Of a stretch of 60,645 nucleotides of DNA, positions 28,133 to 36,498 are shown one piece after another. Source of the stretch: Bacteroidales bacterium (lineage in GTDB: Bacteria; Bacteroidota; Bacteroidia; Bacteroidales; UBA932); NCBI GenBank assembly GCA_017445425.1, contig JAFSUF010000018.1, forward strand, positions 1-60,645, in the 5' to 3' direction. The notes beneath the pieces were generated by a model. It was not told where the DNA came from. It saw only the letters and a list, made by a program, of their open reading frames with translations, and made no database searches. The position numbers and the translations under genes are program-made. How positions within the stretch are numbered: the first letter of the stretch is position 1; each line of letters begins with the position of its first letter.

Positions 28133-29029
28133 TCAATCAAAGTATTCGTCAAAAGTGAAATCTGCAGTCTGGAGCATCAGGGTGTCGGGAATATTCAGCG
28201 GCCGGCGGACGGGGAGGAAATCTTTGCGGGGAGGGTCGCTGACTATGACACTGACACCTGATTTCCAGTTGCGGTAGGCGCTTTTCATAAGATCATCGTC
28301 CAGCGGGAAAGGCTCGCTGATGCGCCTGTCGTCAAGGGAGTGGCTGAAAAGCCACTCGTATGTTTCGGAGAGATAGAAGATCCGCGCAAGAGAACCGTGG
28401 TCACGGTCCTCCATCCATTCATAACAGAGCAGGGGCGTATCTCCAAATTTATGCATTTTGCTGACAACCGCTTTTGACTGGGATATACTGACCTGCTTGT
28501 CTTGGGTGCCGTGAATGATCCACAGGGGGACGCGTCTGAGGCCGTCGCAACAGACCAGTGTGGTTCCGCCGCACATTCCAATCGCCGCCGCGACCTTGTC
28601 GGGATATGTCCCTGCATAATCGAGCGTGCCGTAGCCTCCGAGGCTCATCCCGTAAACATATATCCGGTTGCGGTCGCCGTTAAAGCGCTCCATTACCCAC
28701 TCCAGAACGTTATCTACCTTTCTTGGCTCCCAGGCCGGGCCGGGATTCTGGGGGGCAATCACAAGTGCGGGAATGTTCCGCCCGCGCTTGATAGCATCCA
28801 GGGGTCCGTATCGCTGAACCCGGTACAGGTCTTTGCCGCAGAGGCTGCGTCCGTGCAAGAAAATGAGCACCGGCAGATCGGTGGACAGGGTGTCGTAGCC
28901 CGCCGGGACAGCGAGCCAGAAATTATAGCCGTCAGGCACGGAATCCCGGTATGCAATAAACTCCTGCGCGCGTGCAGAAACGCTCCCGATGGCAAACAAC
29001 AGGAGAAAGACAATAGCCAAACGTTTCAT
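28133..29029 (-). CDS. Secreted alpha/beta-hydrolase (esterase/peptidase-like)
   Basis: 298 residues with a signal peptide (cleavage after SARAQ). An alpha/beta-hydrolase fold is indicated by LPVLIFLHGRSLCGKD (oxyanion HG), the nucleophile elbow GMSLGG with Ser129, IIHGTQD with Asp177, and DRDHGSL with His211. It belongs to the esterase/PHB-depolymerase/prolyl-oligopeptidase-like group (Bacteroidetes CE1-like lipases). A short C-terminal extension (about 240-298) has no known domain. Substrate unknown; possibly polysaccharide-linked esters, given the glycosidase-like neighbour. Confidence 0.75.
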   Translation of the reverse strand: MKRLAIVFLLLFAIGSVSARAQEFIAYRDSVPDGYNFWLAVPAGYDTLSTDLPVLIFLHGRSLCGKDLYRVQRYGPLDAIKRGRNIPALVIAPQNPGPAWEPRKVDNVLEWVMERFNGDRNRIYVYGMSLGGYGTLDYAGTYPDKVAAAIGMCGGTTLVCCDGLRRVPLWIIHGTQDKQVSISQSKAVVSKMHKFGDTPLLCYEWMEDRDHGSLARIFYLSETYEWLFSHSLDDRRISEPFPLDDDLMKSAYRNWKSGVSVIVSDPPRKDFLPVRRPLNIPDTLMLQTADFTFDEYFD

Positions 29030-29041
29030 TTGACACGCAGT

Positions 29042-29145
29042 TTAAAGATTTATGCAAAGGTACAGTTTGTTCTCTTCGTTGCAAATAACTAGGGGTGAGG
29101 ACCACGCATATGGCTTGAACCATGTATACCAGACCATTGTGGATC
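29042..29145 (-). pseudogene. Relic of a PQQ-propeller lipoprotein paralogue
   Basis: Translating the minus strand gives MVWYTWFKPYAWSSPL.ICNEENKLYLC, which lines up residue for residue with ILWQTRLKHYSWSSPLAFCNEEGRMYLC in the intact protein encoded at 29253-30977. A TGA just upstream and a stop after LYLCINL leave only about 30 codons. It is a decayed fragment of a duplicated neighbour. Confidence 0.75.
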
Positions 29146-29162
29146 ACAGTTGTAAACCCATA

Positions 29163-29216
29163 AAAAAACATAATGAGGCTATTGTGGATCTTCTTAAAAA
29201 ATACCACAAACTATAA
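29163..29216 (+). pseudogene. Relic of the RHH partition protein (3' end)
   Basis: The reading frame encodes HNEAIVDLLKKYHKL and a TAA, nearly identical to the last residues of the RHH protein (YNEAIEDLLKKYHKL). It is followed by the same ACTATAAAAATAT tail. Most base differences from the intact gene are synonymous, so this came from a once-functional paralogue. Nothing of its 5' part remains. Confidence 0.75.
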
Positions 29217-29252
29217 AAATATTTTAATAACTCCGGGTAATTGTCAGACTTC

Positions 29253-30977
29253 TCACTTTACCCGGAGTTTTATTATCTGATTCCCCCTGGAGGGGATGAC
29301 TATGCAGTCGTCGACAGCGATTCCGCTCGCCTCAAAATTGTTTCCGAATCGTTTAGAGAAGATTATCTGGCCGCTTTTTGCGTCCATAAGATAGATATTG
29401 CCCGCGCAGTCTGCGACGCACAGGTACATTCTGCCCTCTTCGTTGCAAAACGCAAGGGGCGAAGACCAGCTGTAATGCTTCAGCCGCGTCTGCCATAATA
29501 TCTGGCCGCTGCTGCGGTCAACGGAGGCCACAAAGCCCGCAAGGGACGGATTGTGGTCGCAGATATTGATGTATATCAAGTCTTTGCAATCTCCGCGGCC
29601 AGGTAGCGGCGTGGCGAACATTCCCCCTTCGAACCGCTTTTCGCCGTTGATGGCGGCGCGGCAGGGTAGGGGCAGCGTCCAGACGGGTTCACCGGTTAGG
29701 CCATCCAGTTTGACAAAAAAGATGTCGCCCTCGTTGCCCAGCTTGTCCAGTTCGCTGCAGGTGTACAGATACGGTCTCCCGCCGGTTTCCTCTATAACGG
29801 GGGTTGCGTCGGTATCGTCGTGGTTGTCATAGCGCCACACAGGGACCATCGTATCCAGGTTTACACACAGTATATTGCCGCGGTTGTCGCTGAAATAACC
29901 GTAGTTGCGGCACACAGCCAGCGAAGACTCTATGCCGGCGGCGCTGCTTGCGCCGCGCTCTTTGTACCGGAGCTTAGATATTGTGTGCAGCGACCCCTTC
30001 TGGCGGCGGTACTTGTATAAGGTGCCGTTTTCGCCCGTGCGGAAAAGATATCCTCCCGCAACAACGGCACACCCGTCGTAGGCGCCCCAGTTGCGCCATG
30101 CGGCGTGGTCGCACCCGAAGGCGGTGGTGATGCAGTGATGTTCGAGATCTATCGTTATATTGCCGAAAATGTCAGATCCGGGCTTTTGGACGCCGTGCCC
30201 GACGTAGAGGTTAGGCAGGCAGGGGTCCAAAGACACCGAGCCTTTGATTATATTCCCGCTGTAGATTGCTTCCCGGCTGGCCATACCCGTTTCGTAATTG
30301 AGGAAGTAAATATCTCCGCACAGCGATCCAGCAATGATTTCACGCTCTGCGAAATTGCGGGTCAGGGCAGGGGAGATGGCGCGGAAAGAGGCCGCGGCAG
30401 AGTCGCTCCAATGGACGTATACAGGCTGCCCGGTCCATCCGGCGCCGCCGTACCACACGCCATAAGGGGTGCAGGTGGTGTCGGAAGCAGTGGTGAAAAT
30501 CCACTCATAGGAGATTTCGCTTGGAGTGCCGCTGATGCGCCCAGTTAACGGCATATCTCGCCTCTGATTGCCTCTGAACGTAAAGATGCCGGTAAAGACC
30601 GACTTATGGCCCGAAGCGGAGCTGTCAGGCCCCGGCGCATCCTGGAAGTTATCACAGAGAATTTTCTGGCAGCCGCCACAGAGCGCTTCGTAAGGGTCCT
30701 CCAGATACTTCAACAGCCCGTCGTCGGTCGTGTCCTTCACTTCCACAAACCATTGCAACGCCTCCACCGACGCATACGTCGTGTCAGGGAAGCGCAGGAG
30801 GGTTTTTGAAGCAACCGAATCTGCCGAAACTTTCACAGCGGTCGTGTCTCTGCCGGCCTTTGCAAAAAGACTCCAGCGGTGCTGAGCCCCCTGCTGGCCG
30901 TTGCAGCTCGCCGCAAGAGTGCAGGACAGAAGCAGAACTAAAAAGGGGTGTTTCTTCAAATCATAATCGCCCGACAT
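29253..30977 (-). CDS. PQQ-like beta-propeller lipoprotein
   Basis: The 574-residue protein has a lipobox (TLAASC, Cys25) and a propeller of PQQ-type blades. Examples are GDIYFLNYETGMASREAIYSG, GYLFRTGENGTLYKYRRQKG, GEPVWTLPLPCRAAINGEKR and GNIYLMDAKSGQIIFSKRFG. There are no PQQ-enzyme active-site residues, so a structural or binding role is likely. Its start lies 24 bases after the last gene of the tubulin-like operon, so read-through is possible, but its base composition is closer to that of the core genome. The relic at 29042 shows the gene was once duplicated. Confidence 0.75.
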   Translation of the reverse strand: MSGDYDLKKHPFLVLLLSCTLAASCNGQQGAQHRWSLFAKAGRDTTAVKVSADSVASKTLLRFPDTTYASVEALQWFVEVKDTTDDGLLKYLEDPYEALCGGCQKILCDNFQDAPGPDSSASGHKSVFTGIFTFRGNQRRDMPLTGRISGTPSEISYEWIFTTASDTTCTPYGVWYGGAGWTGQPVYVHWSDSAAASFRAISPALTRNFAEREIIAGSLCGDIYFLNYETGMASREAIYSGNIIKGSVSLDPCLPNLYVGHGVQKPGSDIFGNITIDLEHHCITTAFGCDHAAWRNWGAYDGCAVVAGGYLFRTGENGTLYKYRRQKGSLHTISKLRYKERGASSAAGIESSLAVCRNYGYFSDNRGNILCVNLDTMVPVWRYDNHDDTDATPVIEETGGRPYLYTCSELDKLGNEGDIFFVKLDGLTGEPVWTLPLPCRAAINGEKRFEGGMFATPLPGRGDCKDLIYINICDHNPSLAGFVASVDRSSGQILWQTRLKHYSWSSPLAFCNEEGRMYLCVADCAGNIYLMDAKSGQIIFSKRFGNNFEASGIAVDDCIVIPSRGNQIIKLRVK

Positions 30978-31001
30978 AGGTAATGCCGGTCCTACACTAT
31001 G

Positions 31002-31913
31002 TTACTCTTTGCTTTCGAAACCTAGGCCGCTGTTATACCAGTAACCGTCGTCTCCTTTGTATACGAACAGGTGCATGTGCCTGATGTCTCCGGACTTGCA
31101 TAGAACATCAACTATAACCTCATGCTCTTTTTCGTTGACGGCGACATCTTTTACTATTCTGAAGGTCCTCACTGCGAACTCGTCTTTCTTACCGACTATG
31201 GTAGTGGTCATGTTTTCTACTGTCATGTCGGCTAATCTACGTTTGGAATACTCGTATGTGCCTAGATACGTTTTTACATCTTCATTTTTTTGGGCCTTGT
31301 AAATGGCTTTTGCTACAGCTTTGGGTGTCTTGTAGTGAGGCTGAGTGCCGATATCGTAAGGGTCCGGCCAGTAGATGATTGTACGAGTCACTTTCTCTTG
31401 GTTATCCATACGGCTAATCCAGTTTCCAAACTGGTCAAAGTCTTTTGGCGTGTAGGAATAAGTGTGGGTTATCTTAGAAGGCTCGTCGTCACCTATTTCA
31501 TAATACTTTCCGGTCATAGATGATGGATAGTAGAAATCCTCCTCGTAGATAAATGCCTGTTCGTATTCTGAACCTAACTGATGGATAACTCTACCTAATT
31601 CATCGAAGGTTGAGGTCTCTGTCGTCATATCATAGAGTTCGTCGGTTCTCGAACGTTTGTTGTATCGGGTTCGTTCTGAATAACCGCCTACAATATTGCC
31701 GGCACGGTCAAAGTTTAGTGAGTAATCCTCTGAGTAAGTAACAGTCTGGACTGGTCCCAGAAGTCCGTATAGTGCTTTGTCGGCACGAATGTTAGTATCT
31801 GCCGAACCAATAGCTTTCGCGATGTTAGACTGATTATCGGAGCTGTTTTTACAAGAGACGAAGGTTGTAATACAGACTAAGAATGAAATGAGAAGGGAGT
31901 ATATAGACTTCAT
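31002..31913 (-). CDS. YD-repeat-like lipoprotein, last gene of the tubulin-like operon
   Basis: 303 residues with a lipobox (TTFVSC, Cys21). The middle part has YD/RHS-like strands: DYSLNFDRAGNIVGGYSERT, STFDELGRVIHQ and YSYTPKDFDQFGNWISRM. A separate C-terminal domain (about 200-300) resembles a small NTF2- or cystatin-like fold (DVAVNEKEHEVIVDVLCKSG). It is 60 bases after the leucine-rich-repeat gene. Not recognised beyond that; probably an outer-membrane-tethered part of the exported assembly. Confidence 0.5.
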   Translation of the reverse strand: MKSIYSLLISFLVCITTFVSCKNSSDNQSNIAKAIGSADTNIRADKALYGLLGPVQTVTYSEDYSLNFDRAGNIVGGYSERTRYNKRSRTDELYDMTTETSTFDELGRVIHQLGSEYEQAFIYEEDFYYPSSMTGKYYEIGDDEPSKITHTYSYTPKDFDQFGNWISRMDNQEKVTRTIIYWPDPYDIGTQPHYKTPKAVAKAIYKAQKNEDVKTYLGTYEYSKRRLADMTVENMTTTIVGKKDEFAVRTFRIVKDVAVNEKEHEVIVDVLCKSGDIRHMHLFVYKGDDGYWYNSGLGFESKE

Positions 31914-31973
31914 AACAAGGTATTCAAGGGATTAGTGAATATATTAACAAAGAAGGTGAGATATCAAAGAATG

Positions 31974-33908
31974 TTATTGTGCCGCGCGTTTTAGAGTATA
32001 TCCATTTACTGATAGCCATGAATGTGCAAGAAATGTTTCACTCCCATCAAGATATCTCCGCCACCATGGATGCTTATCGTCAAATACAGGGTCTGCATTG
32101 GGAATAACCAAATGAATATGGTTCGCCGAATCATCAATGGGGAATGACCAGAAATCAAAAGGCGGCATAGCCATACCATACTCATTGGTCAAGTACCAAG
32201 GCAATGCGCCAAATGTCAGATAGATAAGTCCAGTCTTATCGAAACACGATGTACCGAGCTCTGTCAGGCAAGGTAATGATAACTGCAATAAGCAGCTACA
32301 ACCGCGAAAAGCATAAGAACCTAGTGAAGATAGTAGAGGTAGAGTATTGTCTTGTCCTACAATGGCAAGTAGCATACATCCATGGAAAGCATAGTGGCCG
32401 ATATTTGTTACAAGAGGCATTTCTATCGAGACAAGTCCGGTACAATTCTCAAAGGCGTTATTGCCAATAGACAGCGCCAGAGGAAATCTTACGACATCAG
32501 AACCAAGCCCAGCAGATTCCCTAAAACAATAGTCCCCAATAAACATGACTGAAGAGAAATCCAATTCTCCTCCAAGTGTGCAATAGGCAAATGCGCTTGG
32601 ATCAAGCGATGTGGCTTTTGGCATAATTACATCTTTAAGTCTTTCGCACCACATAAAGGCAGATTCTCCAACATCTTCGACTTTTTCACAATAGACGCGA
32701 CGTAGATTTCTACAATTATAGAACGCCTTTGGTGGAATATAAGTGAGAGAAGGGAGGTTAATCTCTTCCACGGAGCTGTTATGGAGTATTTGGCTGCCGA
32801 GATCTACAAGGGAAGGCAATTCAAGGGTCTTCAGTTGTGTCTGATACTCAAAGGCATAATCGCATATTTTACGTAGCGCGGGAAGATTTACTTGCTCCAG
32901 GTTTGCAGGACCTCGCCACCCGCTCAATATGGCAGAAGTCATTTCGGTCATGGAATCAAACGAAACGAGCTTAACCTCAGCGCAATTGTTAAAAGCTCCG
33001 CCACCAATTGCCGTAACCTTAGGAAACACTAACTGAGTAAGTGTTTTGCAGTTAAGGAAGGCCTCATTTTCAATCTGTTGCACATTTGGGAAATAACACT
33101 CTTCCAAAGCCTCGGCCCAAGCAAAAGCGCGAGTTCCAATCAGGATGACATTCTCTCCGTGTATATATTTGAGGGTAGAGCAGGAATTAAAGGCATTTCT
33201 TGGCAATTCTGTCATTGAATCCGGGAGATAAACAACTTCTATGCCTCTGTGATAATAAAAGTCTATCGTTGGAACATTGCATCCGCGCATATCAAGATAT
33301 GCGAGATTCTTCAGATGATACAAAATGTTTGTATCCACATTATTAAGTGCACCGAGAACACGTAATTGCGTGATGTTGTCACGAGAAGACACGACCTCAT
33401 CCAAAGAAGCACCTAAACTACCGGGTTCCATAACTGCAATTGTAAGGAGTCCGTCTACAACATATGCCCGCGGCTTTTGTATTATGGTAATAGTTGAGGT
33501 CTTTTTTTGATGATGAATCAGTAGATGGATGGCCCGGGTAACTAGGGCATAGTTGGGCGCAAGGCTAACCTCGACCCCGATAACACCCGACCCGCCGCTA
33601 GTGGGATATACGGTAATATAGTCGGGTATCACAGAGGCTTTGGTGGTACCAATTTCTTCAACTTCAATTGTCCAAGGGCCCTCTGCTGTAACATTGAAAG
33701 ATAAGGATTCAGCGAATGCTTCAAATTCAATAGTATCGTTGCATGGAAGATCTATTGACACTTCGTATTCTTCCTCCTCACCTGTTTTAGGTATTTCTGT
33801 TTGCTCCCGAGGTGTTTTATCATCGGCCTTATCAGGTATAATCTCGTGTTGGCAAGATGCAATACTTATGAGGCAGATAAATGTAGAAATGTAGAAGTTC
33901 TTATTCAT
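31974..33908 (-). CDS. BACON and BspA-type leucine-rich-repeat lipoprotein
   Basis: The 644-residue protein has a lipobox (LISIASC, Cys19) and an acidic linker. A BACON-like Ig domain follows (about 50-145; FNVTAEGPWTIEVEEIG, YPTSGGSGVIGVEVSLAPNY). An array of LRR_5 (BspA-type) repeats covers about 160-590 (e.g. LPRNAFNSCSTLKYIHGENV, GNNAFENCTGLVSIEMPLVT). Such proteins are surface lipoproteins that bind host or matrix ligands. Here it lies within the tubulin-like operon and may be its surface-exposed or adhesive component. Confidence 0.85.
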   Translation of the reverse strand: MNKNFYISTFICLISIASCQHEIIPDKADDKTPREQTEIPKTGEEEEYEVSIDLPCNDTIEFEAFAESLSFNVTAEGPWTIEVEEIGTTKASVIPDYITVYPTSGGSGVIGVEVSLAPNYALVTRAIHLLIHHQKKTSTITIIQKPRAYVVDGLLTIAVMEPGSLGASLDEVVSSRDNITQLRVLGALNNVDTNILYHLKNLAYLDMRGCNVPTIDFYYHRGIEVVYLPDSMTELPRNAFNSCSTLKYIHGENVILIGTRAFAWAEALEECYFPNVQQIENEAFLNCKTLTQLVFPKVTAIGGGAFNNCAEVKLVSFDSMTEMTSAILSGWRGPANLEQVNLPALRKICDYAFEYQTQLKTLELPSLVDLGSQILHNSSVEEINLPSLTYIPPKAFYNCRNLRRVYCEKVEDVGESAFMWCERLKDVIMPKATSLDPSAFAYCTLGGELDFSSVMFIGDYCFRESAGLGSDVVRFPLALSIGNNAFENCTGLVSIEMPLVTNIGHYAFHGCMLLAIVGQDNTLPLLSSLGSYAFRGCSCLLQLSLPCLTELGTSCFDKTGLIYLTFGALPWYLTNEYGMAMPPFDFWSFPIDDSANHIHLVIPNADPVFDDKHPWWRRYLDGSETFLAHSWLSVNGYTLKRAAQ

Positions 33909-33914
33909 GGAAAA

Positions 33915-34496
33915 CTAAATAGGGGAGAAAGTACCGTCGCTATTTTTAGTGTAATTCCGGCCATCGTTTCCGGTATAATACTCATTAAGTGTCACATCGT
34001 GGCGTTTGGTCAATAATGTACCGTCGTCTAGACGGATGGTGTCCGAAGATTTCCCCGAACCTCCGCCAATTATGTGTAGCGCAACCCAGGCTACAAGGAG
34101 AATCATTACCAGAATTGAAAGCCAAACGCCTAACCATGCACCGAATGCGAAAACGGCTGCACCAAGAACCACAATCAGGGCACTACGGGCAATCTTGGCT
34201 CCAGTTCCCTCGGTGTCGGGTAGCATCTTGATTATATAGAAAGCCATTACTATCAGAACGATGATACCGGCAACAGTCATTATGGTATTAGTAAGTTTAT
34301 CGGCTGATTTGACAAATAGTTGGGTGATTGCCACTACAATACCACTTGTTATGCCGATAAGAAACGATATCCACACCGGAGCTGCAATTGAAATGGCAGC
34401 ATCATTACTAATACTGTTGCTAAAGAGTTTATTGTCAATCCAGCCAAACAGGCCGTCACTCCATCTTTTTAGGAAAAAGGGTTTCTTTTGTTCCAT
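33915..34496 (-). CDS. Four-helix membrane protein of the tubulin-like operon
   Basis: 193 residues, with hydrophobic segments at about 38-58, 73-92, 105-121 and 122-142. A soluble C-terminal tail of about 50 residues contains TIRLDDGTLLTKRHDVTLNEYY and GRNYTKNSDGTFSPI, short repeats seen in inner-membrane envelope proteins. Both ends are soluble. It lies three bases after the upstream gene. No family recognised; a candidate inner-membrane anchor linking cytoplasmic and exported parts. Confidence 0.6.
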   Translation of the reverse strand: MEQKKPFFLKRWSDGLFGWIDNKLFSNSISNDAAISIAAPVWISFLIGITSGIVVAITQLFVKSADKLTNTIMTVAGIIVLIVMAFYIIKMLPDTEGTGAKIARSALIVVLGAAVFAFGAWLGVWLSILVMILLVAWVALHIIGGGSGKSSDTIRLDDGTLLTKRHDVTLNEYYTGNDGRNYTKNSDGTFSPI

Positions 34497-34499
34497 AGT

Positions 34500-35648
34500 T
34501 TACTCAAATAACAAGTATTCAGTGCTGTTTGCATATTTGAAGTTTGAGATGACAACAGGAAGAGCATCATCTTTAATGGTTTTTAATTGAACGACATCTT
34601 TGGATGAAAACAAGAAGAACAACCCGTTAAGTTTCAGACAAAGGCCAGTAACGGTTACTTTTCCGTTCTCGTTCAGTGTAAGTTTCTCATATACGGCCCC
34701 AGCAGCAAGAATCTCTTTGGCGGTACTTTTAACAGTGAGGCCCTCAGCAGTTTCAACGGTGGGCGTCACAACAAAGAAATCTTCAATTGTATCATTTTCT
34801 CCGCAAAAGGCAACAAAAGACATCTCCCCATTGAGGTTGCCACAAATCTCAAAATAACCACTGAACTGGTTGTGGTCGCAGATTAATTTGTCATATAGAT
34901 TATCAAATGTGTCCGGCAGTTTACAACGATTAAATACGTTGGGAATGGTAGGGTTATCCCCGAGCTTTATAGGGCCGAATCCGTTTTTAGTCATAACCAG
35001 TTTCTCCTGCCCTGAAGGAGCCTTCGCTTCCGTTGTTGCCACAACGACGGATTGATTAGCCGTTGTGGGCTGAGTTTGTTCTTTTTGAATAGATGTGTTT
35101 TGTTGGGAAGCTTGTATAGATTTTGACTGTGGCGTAGGCTGGGGCTTAGGTTGTTTCTTGGCTTCAAGGCCCAAACGTTTTGCTTCTGCGGCGGCTAGGG
35201 ATTTTGAGTTGTCACCGTCTATGATGCCATTTAGCTGAAGGGTTTTAATGAATGCTTTGTATTTGAGAACGATATTAAACGTTCCAAAATAACCGTCTGT
35301 GGTCTTGGATACAGGGCCCTCTTGTTCAATGCCATCTATCAGCGCATTATATGGGGCATTTTTGCCTGTCAAGAAGTTTTCAAGCCAATACTTTTTTTCG
35401 TGTATTATGTGCATTTTGCCGTCATTGACGCCCTCAACTCCTTGATATAACAATTTGTAAAAAAGAGTCTCTTTGGCTGAGATAATAACATCGTTTTTTT
35501 TGTTCGCAGAACCGTTTACAGAAAAAGTCAGCAAGTTCCCATTGGCATCTTCTTCTACAAGTTCAACGTTGCCGGTCCTGTTTTGCTGGGCCGACAACGT
35601 AATAACCGAACACAAGAGTAATAGTGTGAATAGAAAGAGTTTACGCAT
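34500..35648 (-). CDS. Secreted protein of a CsgG-associated type
   Basis: 382 residues with a signal peptide (LLLLCSVITLSAQ). The N-terminal domain (about 25-150) has the pattern SVNGSANKKNDVIISAKETLF followed by YQGVEG, YWLENFLTG and LKYKAFIKTLQLNG. From memory this occurs in secreted Bacteroidetes proteins encoded beside CsgG-like genes. A Gln/Pro/Thr-rich linker (about 165-215) leads to a second domain (about 220-382; KNGFGPIKLGDNPTIPNVFN). Lies nine bases after the CsgG-like gene. Function unknown. Confidence 0.5.
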   Translation of the reverse strand: MRKLFLFTLLLLCSVITLSAQQNRTGNVELVEEDANGNLLTFSVNGSANKKNDVIISAKETLFYKLLYQGVEGVNDGKMHIIHEKKYWLENFLTGKNAPYNALIDGIEQEGPVSKTTDGYFGTFNIVLKYKAFIKTLQLNGIIDGDNSKSLAAAEAKRLGLEAKKQPKPQPTPQSKSIQASQQNTSIQKEQTQPTTANQSVVVATTEAKAPSGQEKLVMTKNGFGPIKLGDNPTIPNVFNRCKLPDTFDNLYDKLICDHNQFSGYFEICGNLNGEMSFVAFCGENDTIEDFFVVTPTVETAEGLTVKSTAKEILAAGAVYEKLTLNENGKVTVTGLCLKLNGLFFLFSSKDVVQLKTIKDDALPVVISNFKYANSTEYLLFE

Positions 35649-35657
35649 ATCGTTTTG

Positions 35658-36464
35658 TTATAATGCATCAATAAAACTGTCAAAGGCACCTGGCTTAGAC
35701 ACTACAACCAAAGGTTCTTCATTGTCAATCGCGGCTTGAATATCTTTCCCGCCCTTAGTGACTTTACACAACGTAAGACTTCCGCCGGATATTTCTTTAC
35801 TTTTTGCAGTCCCGACAGACTTGTGTACTTGTTGTCCGGCCACTTCTACAACTCTGTAAACATCAAAATTTGTGTTTGTTGTAACACCCTGATCACCACC
35901 GGCATCAATGTAAAATGATATGACACCTTTTTTAGCGTTTGCTTCATCTACAGAGACAATATTCGCCACAATCCTGAAATAATTATTTACCACCGATTTC
36001 ATGTCGGTATCGATAAGCGAATAAGCATTATCAACAGCATCAGAGTAGCTGGACGATGAAGTGCCGTAATGTGTTTCGTTCTTGGTCCCGGAAACCTGTC
36101 CGGTCCGTGTGTCGGTGATGGTAACACTATACTTTAACTCAGCCTTATATGTTGTTCTACCATCTTTAGTAGAATAGCTCTTTGTAATGGACTGGATATT
36201 GGCGGTTACCAGATAATCCACGTTGTATTCGCTAAGAGATTCCAATTTAAGATTCGATAAAGAGAGCCCCAGGTTTTTTACATCAATAACATTCAGCCTG
36301 GGGAACTTGGCAAGACCGCTGATGATTTGAGTCCTTAGCAACGCCGTATTGTCGCTACCGACGCCGTTACCACCATCCACCGCACCAACGGCGACTGTGG
36401 TTTTCTGGGCAAATGCAGAAATTGTGAAAATAAGACCAAGTAAGAATAAAAAGAAGCGTTTCAT
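35658..36464 (-). CDS. CsgG/TolB-N-like secreted protein
   Basis: 268 residues with a signal peptide (FTISAFAQ). The N-terminal half follows the CsgG/LpoB-type fold: VAVGAVDGGNGVG, LLRTQIISGLAKFPRLNVID, YNVDYLVTANIQSITKSY, VTITDTRTGQVSGTKNETHYG. The second half (about 165-268; FYIDAGGDQGVTTNTNFDVY) looks like an extra beta domain. CsgG relatives form outer-membrane secretion pores or regulate envelope enzymes. Without a lipobox this one is likely periplasmic. The gap of 34 bases to the upstream SUMF1 gene is one of the larger ones in the operon. Confidence 0.6.
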   Translation of the reverse strand: MKRFFLFLLGLIFTISAFAQKTTVAVGAVDGGNGVGSDNTALLRTQIISGLAKFPRLNVIDVKNLGLSLSNLKLESLSEYNVDYLVTANIQSITKSYSTKDGRTTYKAELKYSVTITDTRTGQVSGTKNETHYGTSSSSYSDAVDNAYSLIDTDMKSVVNNYFRIVANIVSVDEANAKKGVISFYIDAGGDQGVTTNTNFDVYRVVEVAGQQVHKSVGTAKSKEISGGSLTLCKVTKGGKDIQAAIDNEEPLVVVSKPGAFDSFIDAL

Positions 36465-36498
36465 TTGTTAAAGGTTGTTTAGTAAATATTATTATGTA

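Noticed and set aside
26478-29216. Integration of an island at the 3' end of the RHH gene with att duplication
   Set aside because: The two 3' ends differ mostly at synonymous positions, which fits paralogues better than a duplicated att site.
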